Positions 1 to 4,856 of a stretch of 5,968 nt of DNA are shown here, in pieces. Under the pieces are notes generated by a model. That model ran no database searches. It was not told where the DNA came from and saw only the letters and a program-made list of their open reading frames with translations. The translations under genes were made by a program, and so were the position numbers. The stretch is from Desulfobacteraceae bacterium (GTDB lineage: Bacteria; Desulfobacterota; Desulfobacteria; Desulfobacterales; JAABRJ01), in assembly GCA_011390985.1 (NCBI GenBank), contig JAABRJ010000112.1, positions 1 to 5,968 on the forward strand, in the 5' to 3' direction. Each line of letters opens with the position of its first letter. The first letter of the stretch is position 1.

Positions 1-977
1 ATCAGGGCGAAAAGAGCTACCAGCAGCACCAGCGTCAGCAGTTTGGTGCTCCAGTCGACGCCCATGGTCAGCAGAAGGATCAGCACGGCCGGGGTCAACC
101 CGATGATGGGTCCCAGGTAGGGGATGAATCCCCCGATGGCGGCGGCGGTGCCGATCAGGATGCAGTAGTTGCGCAGGGCCGGAAACCCCATCAGGCTCAC
201 TCCAAAAAGGCCTATGGCAAACATGGTTCCCACTATGGCCGAGACGGTCAGTTGGCCCCGCAAAAACCCACCCATGGCCGCATCGATCTTGTTGAGGATA
301 TCAAAAAAGCGTTCCCGGCGATGAGGGGCAACCATCTTGCGAATCAGGGGGCCGATCTTTTCCCAATCCACGATGAGGTAAAAGTTGATGATGCCCACAA
401 AAATCAGAAAAGAAAAGAACCCGACCACCGAGCCGATTCCACTGAAAAATCCCATGGTGGCCTTGCCAACGGTTTCAAACCCTTCGGTCGCCATCGTTTT
501 CAACCCCGGAAGCAGCATGCCGGCAAGCTTCTCGTAGCTGATTTCAATGGAACGGATATAGTCTTGGATCGATTTGACTAGCGCATCATCGATTTGGAAG
601 GGGGCTCTCTGGGAGAGCCGGTTGAGTTGGTCGGGCAGGGTCGCTTTCAAAAGCTTGAACAGGTCAATCAGTTCTGTCACCACTGCCGGAATCAGTACGC
701 CCAGCAGCAAACCCGCTGTGGCGACAATCAACAAAAAAAGGACCAGGGTTCCCATAATCCGGCCCAGACGGAGGCGTGTCTGAAGGGCAACCACCACGGG
801 AGCCAGGATGTAGGCCAGCAGCAGGCCGGTGAGAAAAGGGGCCAACACGTCGATGGCGGCCGCCAAAACGGTTTGAAGGAGGCTGAAAGTGTAAAAACCG
901 AAAGCAATCACCGCCATGATGCCAAGGGCGTAAAGCAGGCGGCGCAGCAAAGGATCGGATATGTGAAAATCGGCCAT
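1..977 (-). CDS. AI-2E family transporter (PerM/YhhT-like), 3' end outside window
   Basis: Polytopic inner-membrane protein of the AI-2E transporter family. Members are linked to autoinducer-2 export or Na+/H+ antiport, and the substrate here cannot be told. The first 325 residues are visible and the stop lies beyond the window edge; the family usually runs about 340-390 residues, so roughly the last tenth is missing. Hydrophobic segments lie near residues 13-40, 43-63, 74-100, 180-203, 243-264, 272-303 and 311-325. A polar, helical stretch (about 101-175) separates the third and fourth, as is typical. The family signature is clear at residues 282-296, with GGFIPYLGPIIG then TPA. The ATG at 977 is chosen because an in-frame stop (999-1001) lies just upstream with no other start between; only a weak AGG precedes it by 9 nt. 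The 287-nt gap to the upstream gene suggests its own promoter. Confidence 0.93.
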   Translation of the reverse strand, partial: MADFHISDPLLRRLLYALGIMAVIAFGFYTFSLLQTVLAAAIDVLAPFLTGLLLAYILAPVVVALQTRLRLGRIMGTLVLFLLIVATAGLLLGVLIPAVVTELIDLFKLLKATLPDQLNRLSQRAPFQIDDALVKSIQDYIRSIEISYEKLAGMLLPGLKTMATEGFETVGKATMGFFSGIGSVVGFFSFLIFVGIINFYLIVDWEKIGPLIRKMVAPHRRERFFDILNKIDAAMGGFLRGQLTVSAIVGTMFAIGLFGVSLMGFPALRNYCILIGTAAAIGGFIPYLGPIIGLTPAVLILLLTMGVDWSTKLLTLVLLVALFAL

Positions 978-1059
978 GGAGCTGTACCTGACGGATGTTC
1001 AAAAAGGTGCGGGCAAGGAATGGGTCTGAAACCGGAATCGGGGAAAAACCGCTCGAACC

Positions 1060-1077
1060 CATGCTGTTCATAGCATG
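1060..1077. repeat. small inverted repeat upstream of the transporter
   Basis: CATGCT (1060-1065) and AGCATG (1072-1077) are exact reverse complements around a 6-nt spacer. The site lies about 85-100 bp upstream of the transporter start and could be an operator. Six-base arms are short enough to arise by chance, and no protein can be named. Confidence 0.25.
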
Positions 1078-1124
1078 CCGCACGGTCGGCGCCAACCATT
1101 TAGAAACCCAGGCAATAATAACTG

Positions 1125-1254
1125 CACAAGATCGGGGTGGAGGGTAATTTGTCCACCAGGCACAGCCCCGGCCCTGATGCCAAACAGGTGGCCGGCGCCG
1201 ATGGGAGCGGGTTCAAGACCCCGCAGACGGGCCAAAATCGGGCGCGATCTTGTG
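1125..1254. repeat. 130-bp segment bounded by 10-bp inverted repeats
   Basis: CACAAGATCG at 1125-1134 is the exact reverse complement of CGATCTTGTG at 1245-1254, with 110 bp between. The interior holds a second small hairpin at 1136-1157. No target-site duplication is visible: the flanking bases AACTG and GGATT differ. It could be a structured RNA, a decayed miniature element or chance. The right arm begins 10 nt past the Cys-rich gene's stop. Confidence 0.35.
1234..1251 (-). terminator. weak candidate terminator after the GNAT/Cys-rich unit
   Basis: Read on the minus strand, AAGATCG, a CGCC loop and CGATTTT form a 7-bp stem with one G-U pair, starting 13 nt after the Cys-rich stop codon. 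The U's are mostly inside the stem and no long U tract follows, so this is a poor intrinsic terminator. Its position after the last gene of the unit is the main argument. Confidence 0.2.
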
Positions 1255-1264
1255 GGATTTTTTG

Positions 1265-1483
1265 TTACCGCGACCCTTGACCGCAGCGCGTCGGGCCTAA
1301 AGGGGCGTCCGGCAACGGTCCCCTTTCCGGACGTCCCGCAGAGCAGCGGCAGACCCGACAGCGGCTGTCAGCGCAGTCCTGGCAGGCGAAGCAGTCCGCG
1401 CAGGGATGCTTTTTGCAGGGAGCGGGGGGAGACTCAGGAACGTAGACTTTGCCTGACAGTCCCGGCAGATTGATAAACGGCAT
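1265..1483 (-). CDS. small cysteine-rich protein (72 aa), function unknown
   Basis: A 72-residue protein beginning MPFINLPGLSGKVYVPE with nine cysteines (23, 28, 31, 34, 37, 42, 45, 47, 67). Residues 28-37 form CxxCxxCxxC, followed by C42, C45 and C47. The spacing suggests binding of zinc or an iron-sulfur cluster, but it is not a standard ferredoxin pattern and no reaction can be assigned. I believe similar small proteins occur in other deltaproteobacteria, from memory only. The start at 1483 is preferred over the ATG at 1498 because AAGGA sits 7 nt upstream of it and the conserved-looking N-terminus begins there. There is no signal peptide or membrane segment. The last 25 residues (48-72) are proline- and glycine-rich and may be a variable tail. 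It lies 17 nt behind the GNAT gene, so the two are probably co-transcribed and perhaps co-functional. Confidence 0.75.
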   Translation of the reverse strand: MPFINLPGLSGKVYVPESPPAPCKKHPCADCFACQDCADSRCRVCRCSAGRPERGPLPDAPLGPTRCGQGSR

Positions 1484-1500
1484 GAGCGGATCCTTCATTA

Positions 1501-1995
1501 TTACGCGAGTTTTTCCGTCAGGGGCGGCGTTGCGCGGTCCGGATAAATTCCCGGGGTTGAGCCTTCGATGGCAACCGCCCCGGCCGAGCGCGAAAAAAAG
1601 GCCAGCGGCCCGGCGCCACCGATAATGGCGTACGCATACCCCTCTGCCGCCATGGCGTGCAGACAGGCCAGCAGGAGGCCCCTCCCGATTTGACGACCGC
1701 GCCATGTCGGGGCCACCCCGATGGGGCCGAAAAAATTACGGCAGGTGCAGTCATAACAGGCGACACCGGCAATCCGAGCTTCCTGGGCGGCGATAAAACA
1801 CGCCACCGGCAGCCGGCTGAAGGCCGTCTCGCATTCGCTGGCCCAGCCGACGCCGAAGAGACCCCCGAACCAAGCTGTTACGAGATGTTTTTCGCAAGCC
1901 AGGGGCCTGCGCATCACCACCGAATCGCGCGCCAGTAAGGCCGCAAGGGGAGCTAGGGGGGGCAGGGCATAGAGTTTGACCAGCATGTCGGTCAC
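1501..1995 (-). CDS. GNAT family N-acetyltransferase
   Basis: A cytoplasmic acetyl-CoA-dependent acyltransferase of the GNAT fold, 164 residues, the usual size for a single-domain member. Motif A is visible: strand FFGPIGVAP (88-96), then the acetyl-CoA pyrophosphate loop RGRQIGRG (99-106, fitting R/Q-x-x-G-x-G) and helix LLLACLHAM. The later GYAYAIIGGAGP (119-130) and FFSRSAGAVAIEG (133-145) fit the C-terminal strand and helix that complete the fold. The substrate is unknown. The GTG start at 1995 is preferred because AAAGGAG ends 10 nt upstream; the ATG at 1986 would leave a 19-nt spacing, and an upstream extension to 2139 would run through AT-rich promoter-like DNA and an inverted repeat. 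Cysteine is frequent (34, 55, 66, 80, 83, 85, 111), notable beside the Cys-rich gene that follows. Confidence 0.9.
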   Translation of the reverse strand: MTDMLVKLYALPPLAPLAALLARDSVVMRRPLACEKHLVTAWFGGLFGVGWASECETAFSRLPVACFIAAQEARIAGVACYDCTCRNFFGPIGVAPTWRGRQIGRGLLLACLHAMAAEGYAYAIIGGAGPLAFFSRSAGAVAIEGSTPGIYPDRATPPLTEKLA

Positions 1996-2060
1996 GGCGG
2001 CGGCGCTCCTTTCTAACCGATTTTGGGCATCATCCCCGCATCGCAATCCTTCCGGGAGCC

Positions 2061-2091
2061 TTTTTACCTTGGGTTGCTGCGAAGGTAAAAA
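2061..2091. repeat. 10-bp perfect inverted repeat upstream of GNAT gene
   Basis: TTTTTACCTT (2061-2070) and AAGGTAAAAA (2082-2091) are exact reverse complements around an 11-nt spacer. The site lies 66-96 bp upstream of the GNAT start. No T-run follows on either strand, so it does not look like a terminator. An operator for a dimeric regulator or a hairpin in the GNAT leader RNA is more likely. The arms are spaced about two helical turns centre to centre. Confidence 0.5.
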
Positions 2092-2147
2092 CAAAGAATA
2101 CCAAAAAAAATAAACATGAACAGTGCAAATTAAAGGCACGGCGGATT

Positions 2148-2159
2148 GGACCCGGGTCC
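2148..2159. promoter_or_regulatory. 12-bp palindrome, possible operator
   Basis: GGACCCGGGTCC is a perfect palindrome 17 bp upstream of the -35 element of the rightward promoter, a usual activator position. Its 8-base half CCGGGTCC (2152-2159) recurs at 2185-2192 inside the promoter spacer, 33 bp or about three helical turns away. No regulator can be named. Confidence 0.35.
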
Positions 2160-2176
2160 GCCCTGCGCATTCCGGC

Positions 2177-2206
2177 TTGACCTGCCGGGTCCTTTTTGAC
2201 TATGAT
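2177..2206 (+). promoter_or_regulatory. sigma70-type promoter of the kinase/SPL/nuclease operon
   Basis: TTGACC (2177-2182) and TATGAT (2201-2206) each match five of six consensus bases of the -35 and -10 elements, and the 18-bp spacing is close to optimal. Transcription would start near 2213, giving a leader of about 158 nt before the ATG at 2371. It points toward the three plus-strand genes, which have no other obvious promoter. Confidence 0.55.
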
Positions 2207-2256
2207 CGCCTGAATTACCGATTGGAATGCGGCTGCCTGTGGTCGCGCCTGCGGTA

Positions 2257-2364
2257 ACTCCTTTCGGGGTGTCTGTTTTTCGGAGCCAGCGATGCTGACT
2301 TGGATAGCCTGTTCAACCGTGATCGGCCATAAAGCCTTTTCCATGTTCTTACCGTGAAAGGAGT
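2257..2364 (+). promoter_or_regulatory. leader RNA with anti-Shine-Dalgarno element (putative translational switch)
   Basis: ACTCCTTTC (2257-2265) is an exact complement of GAAAGGAGT (2356-2364), which contains the ribosome site of the kinase-like gene. Pairing would close a domain of about 90 nt and hide the site. The anti-site can also fold locally: ACTCC (2257-2261), a TTTC loop and GGGGT (2266-2270) form a 5-bp hairpin with one U-G pair. Mutually exclusive pairings of this kind are typical of translational riboswitches and leader-peptide or protein-binding controls. I recognise no known riboswitch class in the 90-nt interior. The complementarity is seen directly; the switching function is inferred. 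Confidence 0.4.
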
Positions 2365-2370
2365 CAAAAA

Positions 2371-2982
2371 ATGGCGGTAATTACCATCTCTCGGCAGTTT
2401 GGTGCCGGCGGTATCACCCTGGGCCAGCAGCTGGCCAAAAAACTGAGCTACGGTTTCATCTACGAGGAGATCATCGAAAAGGTGGCCGAAAAGGCAGCGG
2501 TATCCAAGGATTGGGTCAAATCGCTGGTCAAGGACGGCGGCGGTACCTTGTCCAATTTCATGGCCGGATTTGTGCCCTCGCGCCTGATCGACCATATTTT
2601 CGATACCCAGCGGCAATACATGGACGAAAAGACCTACATCAAACTGCTTTACGAGATTGTTCCCCAGATCGCCCAGCGCGACAACATAGTAATCATCGGC
2701 CGGGGGGCGCAGTTTATTCTCAAGGATTACCCCGATACGCATCATGTGCTGTTGATCGCCGATCTGGCCCATCGGATCAACTTCATGATGCGTCGCTATC
2801 AGTTGTCCGAGGATGCCGCCCGCAAAGCGGTCACCAAAGAGGACCTCCGCCGACGCAAACTGCTGCGGCTCTTCAAGGCGGTGGATTACGATCGCCCCGA
2901 GCACTACGATCTGGTGCTCAACATGGGCAAAATCAACATCGACCTCGCCCAGGAGCTGGTCTGCGATCTGCTGGTGGCCTGA
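2371..2982 (+). CDS. cytidylate kinase-like family protein
   Basis: A 203-residue cytoplasmic protein resembling the cytidylate-kinase-like family (Cytidylate_kin2 type). The N-terminus AVITISRQFGAGG (2-14) followed by LGQQLAKKL is the family's glycine-rich nucleotide loop. It lacks the GK[S/T] of a classical Walker A motif, as relatives do. A second conserved block is IVIIGRGAQFIL (106-117), followed by an arginine-rich, lid-like region (about 135-160). By analogy it may phosphorylate a nucleoside monophosphate, but the substrate is unproven and such proteins are distinct from housekeeping Cmk. The start is secure: AAAGGAG lies 6 nt before the ATG. It is the first gene of an operon; the next gene begins 10 nt after its stop. 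Translation may be controlled by the anti-Shine-Dalgarno element in its leader. Confidence 0.88.
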   Translation: MAVITISRQFGAGGITLGQQLAKKLSYGFIYEEIIEKVAEKAAVSKDWVKSLVKDGGGTLSNFMAGFVPSRLIDHIFDTQRQYMDEKTYIKLLYEIVPQIAQRDNIVIIGRGAQFILKDYPDTHHVLLIADLAHRINFMMRRYQLSEDAARKAVTKEDLRRRKLLRLFKAVDYDRPEHYDLVLNMGKINIDLAQELVCDLLVA

Positions 2983-2992
2983 AGGTTCCGCC

Positions 2993-4102
2993 TTGCCCAT
3001 TTCCAAACTCTTTGTCGATGCGGCGGTTGCCGATCATCCGCTGGTCGACCGCATCCAACGCCGGTTGGGGATTGCCGCCCAGCCGGTGACCGACGGCCGT
3101 CCGGTTTTCGAACAGGTGGCCGCCGCCGCCGATCCGGTCCAGGCCGCAAAAGAGGTGCTGCTCCTGACCCGCAACAAGGGCGCTTTCGTGCGCAAATGCC
3201 CCGGTACGCGGTCCTACACCTGTTGCGGCTACCAAATTCTGCATGTCGCCACCTTTTGCGTCATGGACTGCTCCTACTGTATCCTGCAGTCCTATTTTCA
3301 TCCGCCCCTGCTGCAGTTTTTTCTCAACCACGACGATATGCTGCAGGAGTTGGCTCAGACTTTCGCGCAGCCCGCCATCAGCCGGATCGGTACCGGCGAG
3401 TTTACCGACAGCCTGATCTGGGAGCCCTGGACCGGCCTGTGCCAAACGCTGGTCACGCGCTTTGCCCGCCAGGACCGCGCCGTTTTGGAGCTGAAGACCA
3501 AAACCACAGCCATCCTTGATCTACTTCAGCTGCCGCACAACCGCAAAACGATCCTCGCCTGGTCGGTCAACACACCGCGGGTGATCGCGACCGAAGAACG
3601 CCGCACCACCTCGCTCAGCGCCCGGCTGCAGGCGGCCGCCAAGGCGGAGGCGCACGGCTACCCCCTGGCCTTTCATTTCGACCCCATGGTGATTTATGAG
3701 GGCTGCGAAGCGGATTACCAAGCCGTGGTTGCGGACATTTTTTCGCATGTCGCCCCCCAGAACATTGTCTGGATCAGCATCGGCACTTTCCGCTTCATGC
3801 CGGATCTGAAACCGATTTTGCAGCGGCGTTTTCCCGACTCGCGCATTCTCTATGGCGAATTTATTTCCGGGTTGGACGGCAAAATGCGCTACTTCAAACC
3901 GCTGCGGATTCGCCTCTACCAGTCGGTGATCCGGGCTATCCGCGCGGCCGCGCCCGACGTTCTGATCTATTTCTGCATGGAAGACGACGAGGTCTGGCAG
4001 AAGAGCCTCGGATTTTTGCCAGCCGAACGCGGCAGCCTGCCTCAGATGCTCGACCGCAGCGCCGTTTCGCACTGTGAGCTGGATGCCGGCCTGCTCGCCT
4101 GA
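2993..4102 (+). CDS. spore photoproduct lyase-like radical SAM protein
   Basis: A 369-residue radical SAM enzyme of the spore photoproduct lyase (SPL) family, which cleaves S-adenosylmethionine to make a radical. The cluster motif CVMDCSYC gives C89, C93 and C96 (Cx3CxxC). Before it are KCPGT (68-72) and TCCGYQILH (76-84). Later blocks are RIGTGEFTDSL (131-141), an ELKTKT strand and near the C-terminus IYFCMEDDEVWQKSLGF, all SPL-like. The TTG at 2993 is chosen because GAAGG, overlapping the previous stop codon, ends 7 nt upstream. The in-frame ATG at 2813 would add 60 residues translated from inside the kinase gene. True SPL repairs thymine dimers in spores. Here no Cys sits where Bacillus SPL has its hydrogen-donor C141 (position 137-139 is FTD), so the reaction may differ. 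It is coupled to the kinase-like gene upstream and overlaps the nuclease gene downstream. Confidence 0.88.
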   Translation: MPISKLFVDAAVADHPLVDRIQRRLGIAAQPVTDGRPVFEQVAAAADPVQAAKEVLLLTRNKGAFVRKCPGTRSYTCCGYQILHVATFCVMDCSYCILQSYFHPPLLQFFLNHDDMLQELAQTFAQPAISRIGTGEFTDSLIWEPWTGLCQTLVTRFARQDRAVLELKTKTTAILDLLQLPHNRKTILAWSVNTPRVIATEERRTTSLSARLQAAAKAEAHGYPLAFHFDPMVIYEGCEADYQAVVADIFSHVAPQNIVWISIGTFRFMPDLKPILQRRFPDSRILYGEFISGLDGKMRYFKPLRIRLYQSVIRAIRAAAPDVLIYFCMEDDEVWQKSLGFLPAERGSLPQMLDRSAVSHCELDAGLLA

Positions 4103-4757
4103 CCCTCTGCGGATCTTTTCACGCAGGGTCCTCGGCCTCCTCTGCGGGCTGCTCCTCGCGCTGGCCCCCGCTGCGGCCGCCGTTGCCGGTTGGGAGCGGG
4201 TTCGCTACGTCAACGACGGGGATACCATTCTACTGGAAAATGCTGAGCGGGTGCGCTACCTCGGGATCAACACCCCGGAGATTGGCGATGCGCACGGGCC
4301 TTCAGAGCCTTTCGCCCAAGCTGCCCGCAGGTTCAATGCCCGCCTTGTGCTGCATCAGAAAGTGCGCCTCGACTACGATCGTCAGCGGCAGGACCGCTAT
4401 GGCCGCCAACTGGCCTACGTTTTTTTGGAGGACGGGACCATGGTCAACGAGGCCCTGCTGCGGGAGGGCTTTGCCTACTGTCTCTACCGCAGCCCCAACG
4501 ACCGTTACGGCCAACGCCTGCTTGAGCGTCAGCGGGAGGCGCTGTGCGCCGGCCGCGGCATTTGGCGCAGTCTGCCGGAGCGCAAAGGGCAGTGCTATCT
4601 TGGCAATACCCGCTCGCGCCGCTTCCACCGCGCCGGCTGCGCGTTCGGAGACGCGACGGGGCAGGCCCAGCGCGTGCCGTTTGATTCGCTGCGGGATGCG
4701 TTCTGGGAAGGGTTTGCGCCGGGGCGCTGCTGCTTTCCGCAGGGGCTGACACCCTGA
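4083..4757 (+). CDS. exported thermonuclease family protein with Ada-like C-terminal domain
   Basis: A staphylococcal-nuclease-fold protein of 224 residues. Residues 10-35 (RIFSRR, a leucine/alanine-rich core, then AVA before G36) look like a Sec signal peptide, so it likely acts in the periplasm or outside. The nuclease domain spans about 37-162. DGDT (45-48) supplies the metal-binding aspartates, R58 and E66 in RYLGINTPE match catalytic R35 and E43 of the S. aureus enzyme, and R108 in YGRQLAYV matches R87. N63 replaces D40, a calcium ligand. The C-terminal part (about 171-219: YLGNTRSRRFHRAGC, RVPFDS, GFAPGRCC) resembles the Ada-type metal-binding module. The ATG at 4083 overlaps the SPL-like gene by 20 nt and has only a weak GAG upstream, suggesting translational coupling. 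A GTG at 4074 would add three residues. Confidence 0.9.
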   Translation: MPACSPDPLRIFSRRVLGLLCGLLLALAPAAAAVAGWERVRYVNDGDTILLENAERVRYLGINTPEIGDAHGPSEPFAQAARRFNARLVLHQKVRLDYDRQRQDRYGRQLAYVFLEDGTMVNEALLREGFAYCLYRSPNDRYGQRLLERQREALCAGRGIWRSLPERKGQCYLGNTRSRRFHRAGCAFGDATGQAQRVPFDSLRDAFWEGFAPGRCCFPQGLTP

Positions 4758-4784
4758 AAGCGGGGCAGGGGAGGAGGGTCGACA

Positions 4785-4833
4785 AAACGGCCGCCGCCGG
4801 CGGGGTCACTTGCCGCGCCGGCGGCGGCCGTTT
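4785..4833. terminator. bidirectional intrinsic terminator
   Basis: AAACGGCCGCCGCCGGCG (4785-4802) and its exact reverse complement (4816-4833) form an 18-bp, very GC-rich stem with a 13-nt loop. It sits between two convergent genes, 27 nt after the nuclease stop and 23 nt after the EF-G stop. On the minus strand the stem is followed by a run of four T's in all (TTTTGT), and on the plus strand the stem ends in TTT with more T's at 4838-4840. It most likely ends both transcripts. Confidence 0.85.
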
Positions 4834-4856
4834 ATGGTTTCAACGGGGGTGGGGGG

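Larger units (their letters stand above)
978..1264. other. non-coding gap between AI-2E transporter and Cys-rich gene
   Basis: I see no convincing gene in these 287 bases. Reading frames crossing them are arginine- and proline-rich, lack start signals and match no family I know. The stretch contains a 10-bp inverted repeat (1125-1134 with 1245-1254), a nested 6-bp hairpin (GGTGGA 1136-1141 with TCCACC 1152-1157) and a short hairpin at 1060-1077. It should hold the promoter of the minus-strand transporter, but no good -35/-10 pair stands out. No tRNA fold was found. Confidence 0.6.
1996..2370. other. divergent intergenic control region
   Basis: These 375 bases separate the leftward GNAT unit from the rightward kinase operon and carry no convincing gene. 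The GNAT side holds its ribosome site, a 10-bp inverted repeat (2061-2091) and an AT-rich patch (about 2086-2135) unlike the GC-rich surroundings, probably the leftward promoter area, although no clean -35/-10 pair can be set there. The right half holds a 12-bp palindrome, a sigma70-type promoter and a leader of about 158 nt with an anti-Shine-Dalgarno element. Confidence 0.7.

Noticed and set aside
1080..1094. Sigma54-like element on the minus strand (TGGCGCCGACCGTGC) upstream of the transporter
   Set aside because: The GG-N10-GC spacing is right, but the -12 TTGC is GTGC and the -24 TGGCAC is TGGCGC, which is common by chance in GC-rich DNA.
1205..1225. T-arm-like GCGGGTTCAAGACCCCGC suggesting a tRNA
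   Set aside because: The stem and 7-nt loop do not fit together properly and no acceptor, D or anticodon arms can be folded around it.
1996..2139. N-terminal extension of the GNAT protein to 2139
   Set aside because: The extra 48 residues read through AT-rich control DNA and an inverted repeat, and the ribosome site favours the GTG at 1995.
2813..2992. ATG at 2813 as start of the SPL-like gene
   Set aside because: It would add 60 residues of Arg/Ser/Trp-rich sequence read from inside the kinase gene. The TTG at 2993 has a proper ribosome site.
2215..3006. 263-codon open frame on the minus strand opposite the kinase-like gene
   Set aside because: It is antisense to a clearly coding gene with a good ribosome site; its protein matches no family and arises from GC-rich codon bias.
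3521..4072. 183-codon minus-strand frame opposite the SPL-like gene
   Set aside because: It is antisense to the conserved radical SAM gene, has no family resemblance and no start signal.
4137..4151. Lipoprotein cleavage site at Cys21 of the nuclease
   Set aside because: The residues before Cys21 are G-L-L, with Leu at -1, which does not fit a lipobox; cleavage after AVA at residue 35 fits better.
4761..4779. G-rich run (GGGG, GGGG, GG, GGG) that might form a G-quadruplex
   Set aside because: Only three runs reach three G's, so at best a weak two-layer structure; it is a G-rich tail next to the terminator.
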